A DNA stretch of 39,031 nt from Alphaproteobacteria bacterium (GCA_030424645.1 JAUHWP010000016.1:1-39031); one strand, 5' to 3'. Numbered from the stretch's first letter, positions 23,714 to 33,305 are shown. Translations and numbers: made by a program. The notes: generated from the sequence alone by a model not told the origin.

Positions 23714-25632
23714 GTTCGGACCTCGTCAGACAGGAAGGTGGCAAGCTCGCCCTTGGTGAAAGGTTTGGGCAGAACCGGAAAACCGGCTTTGGCGCGGCGC
23801 GGGTCGTCGGAGGGAAGCGATGTCATCACCAGCATAGGGACATCTATACCCGCTGCGCGCAAGCCTGTCAGGAATTCCGGCCCGGTTTCTGCGCCTTCCA
23901 ACATCACGTCGCTGAGGATCAGCCCAAGCCCGTCCAGATCGACAAGCCCCATTGCTTCTTCGGCCGATGTGGCCTCGATCACCTGATGACCCATGGTGGT
24001 CAGCATTTCGCGGACGGATGCGCGGATGTCTTCATTGTCTTCGATCAGAAGGACAAGGCGCGGGGCAATCGGTTGCAGCGGTTTACGAAGCGGCAGGCGC
24101 ACCGATACGACGGCACCACCGGTTTCAGGCGAATTGAAAAGCTTCAACTGACCGCCCGCGACCTTGGTCTGGTCATAGACCATCGACAGCCCCAGCCCCG
24201 ATCCTTCCCCGCCCTTGGTCGTAAAGAACGGGTCGAGCGCGTGATCCAGAGCTTCGGGGGCAAAGCCCGGACCGGTGTCTGTGACACGGAATTCCACCCA
24301 GGTTTCGCGAATGGGCCGCGCGGTCAGATGAATGGTGCCCGGCCCCGAGCCGATGGCGTGGGTGGCATTCAGGATCAGGTTCAGAATGCCATCCTGCACG
24401 GCGCCGGCATCCAGAACGACCGGGTCATCAAGGTCCGAGACCGTGATCTTCAGGTCGATCCCGTCCGGCAGGGTGGACCGCGCCAGCGTATCCAGCCCCC
24501 GCAGCATGTCGGGCACCAGGGTCGGTTCGAAATGCAATTCGCGCCGCCCCGAGATCGACGCGATCCGGTCCAGAAGCGTTCCGCCCCGGCGCACCGCGGC
24601 CGTGGTGGCGGCAACCATCTTTTGCGCGTCTTCGCCCAGCGGCATCTGCGCCAACCGGCTTTGCAGGCCAAGGATGATGGTCAGAAGGTTTGAAAAGTCA
24701 TGCGCCACGCCCGAGGTCAGTTGCGCCGCGAGTTCGCGTTTGCGGGTCTGCGCCAGGGCGGCGCGGGCCTGTGCTTCCTGCGTGATGTCCATCGACAGGA
24801 TATAGACGCCGGTGATTTCGTCGTCGTCATGGTCCGGTGTCAGGGCGACCCGGATCCGACGCCCTGACGCGTCATCAACCAGTTCGAACACGCTGGGCTC
24901 GCCGGTGAAGGCGCGCGCGAAGTAAGGAGAGATACGGCTGTAGAACTCGTCGCCCAACGCCTCGCTCGCGTGAAGGCCCACCAGATCGCTGGGCCGACCG
25001 GGCATGACATCGCCCAACCGGCGGTTCGAGAACGTATAGCGCCGGTCGCGGTCGATGCGCGCGATATGGGCGGGCATCATCTCGGCGGTCAGGCGGGTGC
25101 GGCTTTCCATCTCGGTCAGTTCGCGCTTGGTTTCTTCCAGCGCCGAGTTGGCCGAGGCAAGCGCCCGGTTGGTCTGGGTCAGCTCTTCGGTATAGGCCAG
25201 CACCTGATCGGACAGTTCTTCGGAGCGGGCGCGCAGAAGGGCCTCTTGTCGCTTGATCGGCGTGATGTCGGTATAGACCGTGACCCAGCCACCTTGTGAC
25301 AGCGGATGCCCTTCGACCGAGATCACGCGACCATTGGCGCGGGTGCGCTCCATGTAATGCGGTTCGAAGTCCAGGGCTTGCTCGACCCGCGATGTGACGA
25401 AGCGTTCGATATCCCCGACCGCACCGTAATCACCGCGTTCCGCCAGATACCGGATGGTGTCGGAAAATTCCGCGCCGGGGGTCACAAGATGGTCTGGCAG
25501 GTCGAACATCTGTTGAAACTGGCGGTTTCCCACGACCAGTTTCAACTTGCGGTCATAGATGGAAAGCGCCTGTTGAATAAGGTTCAGACCGGCCTGCGTC
25601 AGGGCCGAGGTTTCGGTCGAAAGTTTTGCCAA
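23710..25632 (-). CDS. Hybrid sensor histidine kinase with PAS domains and receiver
   Basis: This 640-residue protein has no membrane helix, so it is a cytoplasmic sensor. Order: a PAS-7-type domain (residues 15-125, ending VTVYTDITPIKRQE), a coiled coil (125-180, LLRARSEELSDQVLAYTEELTQTNRAL), a second PAS domain (185-285), and a dimerisation helix with His311 (TSGVAHDFSNLL). The ATPase region follows (LNLILNATHAI N-box, DTGPGFAPE, GEGSGLGLSMV), then a C-terminal receiver (EDNEDI, Asp575, Lys623). The start is TTG 25632 behind AGGAGG. It is transcribed away from the acyl-CoA synthetase/Liv operon. Soluble kinases of this build often sense metabolic or redox state; the signal here is unknown. 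Confidence 0.9.
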   Translation of the reverse strand: MAKLSTETSALTQAGLNLIQQALSIYDRKLKLVVGNRQFQQMFDLPDHLVTPGAEFSDTIRYLAERGDYGAVGDIERFVTSRVEQALDFEPHYMERTRANGRVISVEGHPLSQGGWVTVYTDITPIKRQEALLRARSEELSDQVLAYTEELTQTNRALASANSALEETKRELTEMESRTRLTAEMMPAHIARIDRDRRYTFSNRRLGDVMPGRPSDLVGLHASEALGDEFYSRISPYFARAFTGEPSVFELVDDASGRRIRVALTPDHDDDEITGVYILSMDITQEAQARAALAQTRKRELAAQLTSGVAHDFSNLLTIILGLQSRLAQMPLGEDAQKMVAATTAAVRRGGTLLDRIASISGRRELHFEPTLVPDMLRGLDTLARSTLPDGIDLKITVSDLDDPVVLDAGAVQDGILNLILNATHAIGSGPGTIHLTARPIRETWVEFRVTDTGPGFAPEALDHALDPFFTTKGGEGSGLGLSMVYDQTKVAGGQLKLFNSPETGGAVVSVRLPLRKPLQPIAPRLVLLIEDNEDIRASVREMLTTMGHQVIEATSAEEAMGLVDLDGLGLILSDVMLEGAETGPEFLTGLRAAGIDVPMLVMTSLPSDDPRRAKAGFPVLPKPFTKGELATFLSDEVRT

Positions 25633-25723
25633 AGATGCCCTCCTGTCCCCCTGTTCGCTAGCACCAGAACGGCAGCATGAAAAGGTGTTTAGATGCCCGA
25701 GCGCGTTGAAATCATCCGTGTAA

Positions 25724-25739
25724 CAATTCGTTAGAATTG
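25724..25739. promoter_or_regulatory. Inverted repeat in the kinase / acyl-CoA synthetase divergent region
   Basis: CAATTC-GTTA-GAATTG is a perfect 6-bp inverted repeat with a 4-base centre, in the 215-base control region between the divergent kinase and acyl-CoA synthetase genes. It could be an operator for either direction. OmpR-type regulators usually bind direct repeats, so another regulator may use it. The region has no other recognised element. Confidence 0.4.
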
Positions 25740-25847
25740 CGAAAAAGTGGCGAAAGCTTTGACGGCGAAGTTTTTATGGTCAGGGTTGTAGGGCAGGATT
25801 CGTTCTGCACCCGGGAACGTCGCCCGTACCGACGGTGGGAGGAAAAT

Positions 25848-28013
25848 TTGTCACAGGAACTAGCCGCTCAGGGCGACTTTGCTTCCGTTCCCGCGCTGCT
25901 TGCGCGGAACGTGAACGAGTATGGGGATCGCCCGGCCTATCGTGAAAAAGAATTCGGCATCTGGCAAAGCTGGACATGGGCCGAGGCCGCCGAGGAAATC
26001 GAGAAGCTTGCCCTTGGTCTTCTGGCGCTGGGCATCGACCGTGGCGATCATGTCGCCATCATCGGTCGCAACCGTCCGGCCCATTACTGGGCGATGGTTG
26101 CCGCACAGAAGGTCGGTGCCGTTCCCGTTCCGCTTTACCAGGATGCCGTCGTCGAAGAGATGGAATACGTGCTGGACCATTGCGGCGCACGGTTCGTGAT
26201 CTGTGGCGATCAGGAGCAGGTCGACAAGGTGATCGAGGTGCAGGAGAAGATCCAACACATCGAACATGTGGTGTATTACGACAAGCGTGGCCTGCGCAAA
26301 TACGACCACAGCCACCTGCATTGGTATCATGACATTCAGGAAGAGGGCCGGGTTGCTCATTCGCGTCTGGAAGGCGAAATGGCAGCTCGCGAGGCTGAGC
26401 TGAATTATGACAGCACCTGCGTGATGCTTTACACGTCTGGCACGACCGGGCGTCCCAAAGGGGTGGTTCTGTCGAACCGCAACATCATCGAAAGCGCCAA
26501 GAATTCGTCAGGTTTCGACAATCTGGGCGTGAACGAGGATATTCTGGCCTATCTGCCGATGGCGTGGGTGGGCGATTTCATCTTTTCGCTGGGTCAGGCG
26601 ATGTGGTGCGGGTTCTGTGTGAATTGCCCGGAAAGCCCGGAAACCATGATGACCGACTTGCGTGAAATCGGTCCGACCTATTACTTCGCGCCGCCGCGCG
26701 TATTCGAAACCCAGTTGACCAACGTGATGATCCGCATGGAAGACAGCGGCGATCTGAAATACGCCCTGTTCCACCACTTCATGGATTTTGCCAAGAAGGG
26801 CGCGGGCGAGAAATACGGCATGCCGCGCCGTAAGATCACGACCCAGAAAAGGACCCTTGAACAAAAGATACGTCACGGGTTCCGGTATGCGATGGGAATC
26901 GGCTTTGCCGCTGAAACCATTGTCGAGAATGTTATCCGGCTTGGCTTTGCCAAGCTGCGCCATGGCAAGGACGTGCGCAAGCATTTCAGGGCGAAAGACC
27001 CGATCGGCCTGAAGCTGTATCGCGGCAACACGCATGACTACTTCAAGTATCGCCTGGGTGATGTGTTGGTCTACGGCCCCTTGAAAGACACGCTGGGCTT
27101 TGGCCGTATTCGCGTTGGTTACACCGCTGGTGAAGCCATCGGTCCCGAGATTTTCGAGTTTTACCGCTCGATGGGGATCAACCTGAAACAGCTTTACGGT
27201 CAGACCGAGGCCACCGTGTTCATCACCATGCAACCGGATGGCGAGGTTCGAAACGATACCGTTGGCGTGCCTGCCCCGGGGGTTGAGCTCAAGCTGTCCG
27301 ACACGGGCGAGATTTTCTATCGTTCACCGGGCACATTCGTCGAATATTACAACAACCCGGAAAGCACGGCAGACACCAAGGATCCCGAAGGCTGGGTTGC
27401 GACCGGGGATGCCGGTTTCTTTGACAAGGAAAACGAGCATCTGCGGATCATCGACCGGGCCAAGGATGTGGGCAAGATGGCCGATGGCCGCCTGTTCGCG
27501 CCGAAATATGTCGAGAACAAGCTGAAATTCTATCCCGACATTCTTGAGGCCGTCGTGTTCGGCAACAATCGCAACATGTGCACGGCCTTCATCAATATCG
27601 ACCTGACCGCGGTGGGCAACTGGGCCGAACGCAACAATGTCGCCTATGCGTCCTATCAGGAACTGGCGGGGCACCCGAAAGTGCTTGCGACCATTCAGGA
27701 GCATGTTGAGGCGGTGAACCGATCCGTTGCAGAAGACGAGATGCTGTCAGGCTGCCAGATCCACCGGTTCCTGGTTCTGCACAAGGAACTGGATGCCGAT
27801 GACGGCGAAATGACCCGCACCCGGAAAGTGCGCCGCAAGATCGTCGAGGAAAAATACGCCCCGTTGATCGACGCACTGTATGGCGGGAAGCCCGAACAAT
27901 TCATCGAGACCGAGGTCACCTATGAAGATGGCCGGAAAGGCTCGATCAAAGCCACGCTGGAAATCCGCGATGCGGCGGTTGTGGGCAATACACAGGGGAT
28001 GGCGGCAGAATGA
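25848..28013 (+). CDS. Long-chain-type acyl-CoA synthetase (AMP-dependent ligase)
   Basis: This 721-residue ANL-family enzyme activates a carboxylic acid with ATP and CoA. The nucleotide-binding loop YTSGTTGRPKGVVLS lies near residues 194-208. YGQTEATVFITM is the second ATP-site motif and GWVATGDAGFFDKENEHLRIIDRAKDV the third, followed by a C-terminal domain with TRKVRRK. At 721 residues it is longer than FadD (about 560), matching a large acyl-CoA synthetase subgroup found next to Liv-type transporters. The TTG at 25848 has GGGAGG five bases upstream; earlier in-frame ATGs at 25737 and 25776 would add residues without family similarity. It overlaps livG by four bases, making it the first gene of the transport operon. 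Confidence 0.87.
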   Translation: MSQELAAQGDFASVPALLARNVNEYGDRPAYREKEFGIWQSWTWAEAAEEIEKLALGLLALGIDRGDHVAIIGRNRPAHYWAMVAAQKVGAVPVPLYQDAVVEEMEYVLDHCGARFVICGDQEQVDKVIEVQEKIQHIEHVVYYDKRGLRKYDHSHLHWYHDIQEEGRVAHSRLEGEMAAREAELNYDSTCVMLYTSGTTGRPKGVVLSNRNIIESAKNSSGFDNLGVNEDILAYLPMAWVGDFIFSLGQAMWCGFCVNCPESPETMMTDLREIGPTYYFAPPRVFETQLTNVMIRMEDSGDLKYALFHHFMDFAKKGAGEKYGMPRRKITTQKRTLEQKIRHGFRYAMGIGFAAETIVENVIRLGFAKLRHGKDVRKHFRAKDPIGLKLYRGNTHDYFKYRLGDVLVYGPLKDTLGFGRIRVGYTAGEAIGPEIFEFYRSMGINLKQLYGQTEATVFITMQPDGEVRNDTVGVPAPGVELKLSDTGEIFYRSPGTFVEYYNNPESTADTKDPEGWVATGDAGFFDKENEHLRIIDRAKDVGKMADGRLFAPKYVENKLKFYPDILEAVVFGNNRNMCTAFINIDLTAVGNWAERNNVAYASYQELAGHPKVLATIQEHVEAVNRSVAEDEMLSGCQIHRFLVLHKELDADDGEMTRTRKVRRKIVEEKYAPLIDALYGGKPEQFIETEVTYEDGRKGSIKATLEIRDAAVVGNTQGMAAE

Positions 28014-28840
28014 CGACAGTGACCGACATGAACGCCGACAGCTATGTCACCGCAGACGGCCGCACCATTGGCGGCGTCGTGATGGACCTGAAAAACATCA
28101 CGCTGCGCTTTGGGGGCGTGGTGGCGATCAAGGACATCAGCTTTGATATTCGCGAGGGCGAAATCCGCGCGATCATCGGCCCGAACGGGGCTGGCAAATC
28201 CTCGATGCTGAACGTGATTTCCGGGTTCTACAAACCCCAGGAAGGCGAGGTTTGGTTCCGTGGCTCGAAACGCCCGCCGATGAAACCCTATCAGGTTGCG
28301 CGGCAGGGGCTGGCCCGGACGTTCCAGAACATTGCCTTGTTCGACGGGATGACGGTGTTGGATAACATCATGACCGGCCGCCTGAACCACATGAAGGCGA
28401 ACATGTTCCAGCAGGCGATCTGGAAGGGCAAAGCCGAACGGGAAGAGCTGGCCAACCGCGAGATTTGCGAGAAGGTCATCGACTTCCTGGAAATCCAGCA
28501 TATCCGCAAGACACCGGTGGGGCGGCTGCCCTATGGCCTGAAGAAGCGGGTCGAACTGGCGCGCGCGCTGGCCGCGCAGCCGTCGCTTCTGCTGCTGGAC
28601 GAGCCGATGGCCGGCATGAACGTCGAGGAAAAAGAGGACATGTCGCGCTTCATCCTCGACATGAATGACGAGTTCGGCACCACGATCGCGCTGATTGAGC
28701 ACGACATGGGCGTGGTGATGGACCTGTCCGACCGCGTGGTCGTGATGGATTACGGCAAGAAAATCGGGGACGGCACACCGGACGAGGTGCGCAACAACCA
28801 GGATGTGATCGACGCCTATCTTGGCGTGGCGCACGATTAA
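28010..28840 (+). CDS. livG: Branched-chain-type ABC transporter ATP-binding protein (LivG-like)
   Basis: This 276-residue ATPase has Walker A GPNGAGKSS (near residues 61-69), the LivG-type RTFQNIALFDGMTVLDNI, a signature region in which LPYGLKKRVELARAL replaces LSGGQ, Walker B LLLLDEPMAGMN, and a C-terminal DAYLG that is common in LivG. The Gly-rich signature is unusual (LPYGL), but the LivG family often varies here. An N-terminal extension of about 25 residues precedes the domain. The start overlaps the acyl-CoA synthetase stop codon. With LivF it powers the two permeases that follow. Confidence 0.92.
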   Translation: MTTVTDMNADSYVTADGRTIGGVVMDLKNITLRFGGVVAIKDISFDIREGEIRAIIGPNGAGKSSMLNVISGFYKPQEGEVWFRGSKRPPMKPYQVARQGLARTFQNIALFDGMTVLDNIMTGRLNHMKANMFQQAIWKGKAEREELANREICEKVIDFLEIQHIRKTPVGRLPYGLKKRVELARALAAQPSLLLLDEPMAGMNVEEKEDMSRFILDMNDEFGTTIALIEHDMGVVMDLSDRVVVMDYGKKIGDGTPDEVRNNQDVIDAYLGVAHD

Positions 28841-28850
28841 GGGGGGACTT

Positions 28851-29837
28851 ATGCCTGAACAACTTCTCTTTGCGATGGAAGTCACCCTGAACGGCCTGAT
28901 GGCCGGGGTGCTTTACGCGCTGGTCGCGCTGGGCTTTGTCTTGATCTTCAAGGCGTCCGGTATCTTCAACTATGCTCAGGGTGTGATGGCGCTGTTTGCG
29001 GCCCTGACACTGGTTGGCATTCAACAGGGACAGGTGCCCTTTGCCCACCTGATCAATGCGATCTTCGGCACCGAGGTGCACCATTTCCCGTGGCATGTGC
29101 CGTCGATCATCGCGATCATACTGGCGGCGGGCGTGATGGTTCTGTTTGCCTGGATTGTCGAGAAATATATCCTTCAACACCTGATCGGGCAGCCCGATAT
29201 CATCCTGTTCATGGCGACCATCGGTCTGGCCTATTTCATGGAAGGCTTCGGTGACATCATGTGGGGCTCGGACATCAAGACGCTTGATGTCGGCTTGCCG
29301 CAGGGCATGAACATGGCCATCGACGAAGCCACCTATAACATGTTCGGCTACGGGTTCTTCATCGACAATCTGGATATCGTGGCAACGGTCGTGGCGGCGC
29401 TTCTGGTGACATCTTTGGTGATCTTCTCGCAATACACCAAGCAGGGCCGCGCCTTGCGGGCCGTGGCGGACGACCACTCGGCGGCGCTGTCGGTCGGGAT
29501 CTCGCTGCGCTTCATCTGGGTGCTGGTCTGGTCGATTGCCGGCTTCGTGGCGCTCGTGGCAGGCATCATGTGGGGCGCCAAATCGGGCGTGCAGTTCAGC
29601 CTGTCGCTGATCGCGCTGAAGGCGTTGCCGGTTCTGATGCTGGGCGGTTTCACCTCGATCCCCGGCGCCATCATCGGCGGGTTGATCATCGGTGTGGGCG
29701 AGCAGTTGTTCGAATTTGCCATCGGTCCAATGATCGGCGGCGCGACGCAGAACTGGTTTGCCTATGTGCTGGCGCTTATCTTCCTGATCTTCAGGCCCCA
29801 GGGCCTGTTCGGCGAAAAAATCATCGAGAGGGTCTGA
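28851..29837 (+). CDS. livH: Branched-chain-type ABC transporter permease (LivH-like)
   Basis: This 328-residue membrane protein has about eight helices. It opens with the LivH pattern EVTLNGLMAGVLYALVALGFVLIFKASGIFNYAQGVM and contains the conserved RAVADDHSAALSVGI cytoplasmic loop near residues 200-215 and a C-terminal GLFGEKIIERV. I chose ATG 28851 because GGGGGGA precedes it; an upstream ATG at 28821 lies inside livG. livM begins three bases after its stop codon. Confidence 0.93.
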   Translation: MPEQLLFAMEVTLNGLMAGVLYALVALGFVLIFKASGIFNYAQGVMALFAALTLVGIQQGQVPFAHLINAIFGTEVHHFPWHVPSIIAIILAAGVMVLFAWIVEKYILQHLIGQPDIILFMATIGLAYFMEGFGDIMWGSDIKTLDVGLPQGMNMAIDEATYNMFGYGFFIDNLDIVATVVAALLVTSLVIFSQYTKQGRALRAVADDHSAALSVGISLRFIWVLVWSIAGFVALVAGIMWGAKSGVQFSLSLIALKALPVLMLGGFTSIPGAIIGGLIIGVGEQLFEFAIGPMIGGATQNWFAYVLALIFLIFRPQGLFGEKIIERV

Positions 29838-29840
29838 TCC

Positions 29841-30917
29841 ATGTTTTACCGCGAAGCAGGTGACTTCAAAACGTCCTATCGTGACGACAACCAGACCTTC
29901 CCGATCCGCCTTGATCGGATGGGATATTACATCCTGATGTTCGTGGCGTTCCTGGTGGTGCCGTTCTTCATCAACGACTATTGGGTCAACGCCGTGTTCG
30001 CGCCGTTCCTGATCTATGCCATCGCGGCGCTGGGCCTGAACATCCTGACCGGCTATGCCGGGCAGGTGTCGCTGGGCACCGGCGGGTTCATGGCTGTCGG
30101 GGCCTATGCCTGCTATAAGCTGATGACCGGCTTTCCAGAGGTCAGCATCGTCATTCACATCATTCTTGCCGGTGGGATTACCGCCATGGTGGGCGTGGCC
30201 TTCGGCCTGCCGTCGCTGCGCATCAAGGGGTTCTATCTGGCGGTTGCCACGCTGGCCGCGCAGTTCTTCCTTGTCTGGCTGTTCAACAAGGTGCCGTGGT
30301 TCTACAACTACTCTGCCTCGGGTCAGATCAACGCGCCGGAACGGTCGGTGTTCGGGGTGATCGTGACCGGTCCCAACACGGAAGCCTGGGCGAAATACAT
30401 GATCTGCCTGGTGTTTGTGGTGGTGCTGGCCTGGGTTGCGCGCAACCTGACGCGCGGCATGATGGGACGCAAATGGATGGGCATCCGGGATATGGACATC
30501 GCCGCCGAGATTATCGGGGTGAACCCGCTGATGGCGAAGATGTCGGCCTTTGCGGTATCCTCGTTCTTTGTCGGGATCGCCGGGGCACTGTTCTTCGCGG
30601 TCTATCTTGGTGCGGCCGAGGCAGGCGAGGCTTTCGGCATCAACAAGTCGTTCCTGATCCTTTTCATGATCATCATCGGTGGTCTGGGGTCAATCTTCGG
30701 CAGCTTCGCGGGTGCGGCCTTCATGGTTCTGATGCCGGTTCTGTTGAAAAACGTGCTGGTCGGCGGCATGGGCTGGCCAACCGACCTGGCCGCGCATTTC
30801 GAGTTCATGATCGTGGGTGGCCTGATCGTCATCTTCCTGATCGTCGAACCCCACGGCCTGGCGCAACTGTGGCGCCTGACGAAAGAAAAACTGCGCCTGT
30901 GGCCCTTCCCGCACTAG
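29841..30917 (+). CDS. livM: Branched-chain-type ABC transporter permease (LivM-like)
   Basis: This 358-residue membrane protein begins with a polar stretch of about 28 residues and then has eight or more helices. The LivM signature is visible: AIAALGLNILTGYAGQVSLGTGGFMAVGAYACY near residues 54-86, SLRIKGFYLAVATLAAQ near 125-141, and the ATP-binding-protein contact loop WMGIRDMDIAAEIIGVN near 211-227. It ends in EPHGLAQLW. It pairs with LivH to form the transmembrane pore. Confidence 0.93.
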   Translation: MFYREAGDFKTSYRDDNQTFPIRLDRMGYYILMFVAFLVVPFFINDYWVNAVFAPFLIYAIAALGLNILTGYAGQVSLGTGGFMAVGAYACYKLMTGFPEVSIVIHIILAGGITAMVGVAFGLPSLRIKGFYLAVATLAAQFFLVWLFNKVPWFYNYSASGQINAPERSVFGVIVTGPNTEAWAKYMICLVFVVVLAWVARNLTRGMMGRKWMGIRDMDIAAEIIGVNPLMAKMSAFAVSSFFVGIAGALFFAVYLGAAEAGEAFGINKSFLILFMIIIGGLGSIFGSFAGAAFMVLMPVLLKNVLVGGMGWPTDLAAHFEFMIVGGLIVIFLIVEPHGLAQLWRLTKEKLRLWPFPH

Positions 30918-31024
30918 GGCCCGCGCTTTCAATTCCCCCTGAGCCGACACCAAGCCGGTTCACGGGGGCAAGGCAACGTGACCCATAACGGGCACATAAA
31001 TTTGCTAATCTAGGGAGGAAGCAA

Positions 31025-32311
31025 ATGAAGTATTCGAAACTCGCAGCGGCCAGTATCACGGCCCTTATGGCGGCGACCCCGGTTCTTGCGGACCTTGTGT
31101 TCCCGTCGCTCAGCTATCGGACCGGGCCTTACGCGGCGGGCGGTATTCCGTATGCAGATGGTTTTGCGGATTATTTCACCCTGCTCAATGAACGTGATGG
31201 CGGCATTGGCGGCGTGATGACCTCGGCGCCCGAGTGTGAAACGGCATACAACACCGAAAAAGGCGTTGAGTGCTACGAAGCGACCAAAGGCGAAGGCGCG
31301 CTGGCCTATAACCCGCTGTCGACCGGCATCACCTATCAGCTGATCCCGAAAGTGACCGCAGACGATATCCCGCTTTACACGCCGGGTTACGGCCGGACTT
31401 CGGCTGCAAACGGCAAAGTGTTCAGCCACGTGTTCAACTTCCCGGCCAACTACTGGAATGCGGCGTCGCTGGCGGTGAACCACCTGAAAGAGGTCAGCGG
31501 CGGTGATCTGAACGGCAAGAAGATTGCGCTTGTCTATCACAACTCGGCCTATGGTAAGGAGCCGATCCGCACGCTTGAAGGTCTGGCTGAAAAGCACGGT
31601 TTCGAATTGGTGACGGTGCCGGTCGATCACCCCGGTCAGGAACAGAAAGCCCAGTGGCTGCAAATTCGCCGCGAGCGTCCCGACTTCGTGATCATGTATG
31701 GCTGGGGTGTGATGAACCAGGTTGCCATTCAGGAAGCCGCCAACATCCGCTATCCGATGGAGAACTTCATCGGCGTCTGGTGGTCGGGTGGTGACCATGA
31801 TGTGGCCCCGGCAGGTGCTGCCGCGAACGGCTATAAGGCTGTGACCTTCCACGGGGTTGGGTCGGATTACCCGGTGTTTGACGATATCCAGAAATATGTT
31901 GTGGATACCGGCAAGGCCGCGGGTAACGGCGACAATATCGGCAAGGCCATCTATAACCGTGGCGTCTATGCGGCGATGCTGCTGGCCGAAGCCGCCAAGA
32001 AGGCACAGGAAATCCATGGCACGCCGGACATCACATCGTCGATGATGCGTGATGGTATGGAAGCCTTGGAAATCACCGAAGAGCGGATGACCGAACTTGG
32101 TATGCCCGGCTTTGGCCCGACCTTCACCGTGACTTGCGAAAATCATGGTGGTCCGGGCACCGGCGCAATCCAGCAATGGGATGCCGCGGCTGGAAAATGG
32201 TCGCTGATTTCGGATTTCGGTCCGTCGGATATGGAACTTATCCAACCGCTGATCGACGAGGATTCGGGCGCTTACGCGGCCGAGAACAACATCGAACCGC
32301 GCTGCAACTGA
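31025..32311 (+). CDS. livK: ABC transporter substrate-binding protein (Leu/Ile/Val-binding family)
   Basis: This 428-residue periplasmic protein has a clear signal peptide (MKYSKLAAASITALMAATPVLA, cleaved before DLVF). The mature part follows the type I periplasmic fold used by Liv systems: SYRTGPYAAGGIPYADGFADYFTLLNERDGGIGG, the KKIALVYHNSAYGKEPI hinge segment, and ADDIPLYTPGYGRTSAANG. It is longer than classical LivK (about 370), as in subgroups proposed to bind aromatic or other organic acids rather than branched-chain amino acids. Its ribosome binding site, CTAGGGAGG, is strong. It sits 107 bases after livM with its own leader, which allows higher expression than the rest. Confidence 0.92.
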   Translation: MKYSKLAAASITALMAATPVLADLVFPSLSYRTGPYAAGGIPYADGFADYFTLLNERDGGIGGVMTSAPECETAYNTEKGVECYEATKGEGALAYNPLSTGITYQLIPKVTADDIPLYTPGYGRTSAANGKVFSHVFNFPANYWNAASLAVNHLKEVSGGDLNGKKIALVYHNSAYGKEPIRTLEGLAEKHGFELVTVPVDHPGQEQKAQWLQIRRERPDFVIMYGWGVMNQVAIQEAANIRYPMENFIGVWWSGGDHDVAPAGAAANGYKAVTFHGVGSDYPVFDDIQKYVVDTGKAAGNGDNIGKAIYNRGVYAAMLLAEAAKKAQEIHGTPDITSSMMRDGMEALEITEERMTELGMPGFGPTFTVTCENHGGPGTGAIQQWDAAAGKWSLISDFGPSDMELIQPLIDEDSGAYAAENNIEPRCN

Positions 32312-32327
32312 TCGGCGCATAAACTCC

Positions 32328-32355
32328 GTCGCCCGGGCCGGTCGGTCCGGGCGAC
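32328..32355 (+). promoter_or_regulatory. Strong hairpin after the binding-protein gene
   Basis: A perfect 9-bp GC-rich stem (GTCGCCCGG / CCGGGCGAC) with a 10-base loop lies between livK and livF and has no T-run. Hairpins in this position commonly stabilise the upstream binding-protein mRNA and attenuate downstream expression; that role is inferred from location. Confidence 0.5.
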
Positions 32356-32388
32356 CCCCGAACACAGAACATGAACAGGACGACCGAC

Positions 32389-33237
32389 ATGCTGGACGCC
32401 GCACAGACCGCTGAAAAGACCGCCAGGAACGCGGGCGAGAACCTTCTGGAGGTCAACAATATCGAGGTGATTTATAATCATGTGATCCTCGTGTTGAAGG
32501 GTGTAAGCCTGAATGTGCCGAAAGGCAGCATCACGGCCATTCTGGGTGGCAATGGCGCGGGCAAGACGACAACGCTGAAAGCGATCTCGAACCTGCTGCA
32601 ATCCGAGCGGGGCGAAGTCACCAAGGGGTCGATCCTGCACATGGGTGAGAATGTGGCCGAGCTGAACCCCTCGGCGCTGGTGAAACGGGGGGTCATTCAG
32701 GTGATGGAAGGCCGCCACTGTTTCGAACACCTGACCGTCGAAGAAAACCTGCTGACCGGGGCCTATACGCGCACCGACGGCAAGGCCGCGATCGCCGCGG
32801 ATCTTGAGATGGTTTATGAGTATTTCCCGCGCCTGAAAGAGCGGCGCAAGAGCCAGGCTGGCTATACTTCGGGCGGCGAACAACAGATGGTCGCCATGGG
32901 CCGTGCGCTGATGTCGCGCCCGGATATGATCCTGTTGGACGAACCCTCGATGGGGCTAGCGCCGCAGCTGGTCGAACAGATTTTCGAGATCGTCAAGAAA
33001 GTGAACGAGCAAGAGGGCGTGACCTTCCTGCTGGCTGAACAAAACACCAACGTCGCGCTGCGTTACGCGCATTACGGTTACATCCTGGAAAACGGTCGCG
33101 TGGTGATGGACGGACCCGCCGCGGAACTGCGTGAAAACCCGGATGTTAAGGAATTCTATCTCGGCATGTCGGATGAAGGTCGCAAAAGCTTCCGTGATGT
33201 GCGGTCGTACCGCCGCCGCAAGCGCTGGCTGGCCTGA
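32389..33237 (+). CDS. livF: Branched-chain-type ABC transporter ATP-binding protein (LivF-like)
   Basis: This ATPase of about 282 residues has Walker A GGNGAGKTT (near residues 51-59), VIQVMEGRHCFEHLTVEENL in the Q-loop region, the signature YTSGGEQQMVAMGRALM, Walker B MILLDEPSMGLAP, and a H-loop region with LLAEQNTNVALRYAHYGYILENGRVV, all typical of LivF. The ATG at 32389 has AGGA eight bases upstream; an ATG at 32371 without a ribosome binding site would add six residues. A C-terminal tail of about 20 basic residues (KSFRDVRSYRRRKRWL) is as in LivF subgroups linked to CoA ligases. Confidence 0.92.
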   Translation: MLDAAQTAEKTARNAGENLLEVNNIEVIYNHVILVLKGVSLNVPKGSITAILGGNGAGKTTTLKAISNLLQSERGEVTKGSILHMGENVAELNPSALVKRGVIQVMEGRHCFEHLTVEENLLTGAYTRTDGKAAIAADLEMVYEYFPRLKERRKSQAGYTSGGEQQMVAMGRALMSRPDMILLDEPSMGLAPQLVEQIFEIVKKVNEQEGVTFLLAEQNTNVALRYAHYGYILENGRVVMDGPAAELRENPDVKEFYLGMSDEGRKSFRDVRSYRRRKRWLA

Positions 33238-33305
33238 CGCCGCCCTGCATAACGACAAATCGCAACGAAGGGCCGGTGGATACCGGCGATGACAAGAGGT
33301 CGCTC

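Noticed and set aside
28387-28412. Further AACATGTT-like sequences, as in livG (and near 29335 in livH), considered as additional MarR sites
   Set aside because: They lie within coding sequence and do not keep the full TAACATGTTA palindrome.
28650-30158. A 502-codon minus-strand frame opposite livG/livH
   Set aside because: It is the antisense of membrane-protein genes, giving His/Gln/Asp-rich sequence without any recognisable fold.
30918-31024. Imperfect hairpin in the livM-livK gap (CCCCCTGAGCCG with CGGTTCACGGGGG)
   Set aside because: It has several mismatches and no T-run, so I could not support it as a terminator or riboswitch.
31010-32404. A 464-codon minus-strand frame opposite livK
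   Set aside because: It is a shadow frame; the plus strand encodes a signal peptide and a complete binding protein.
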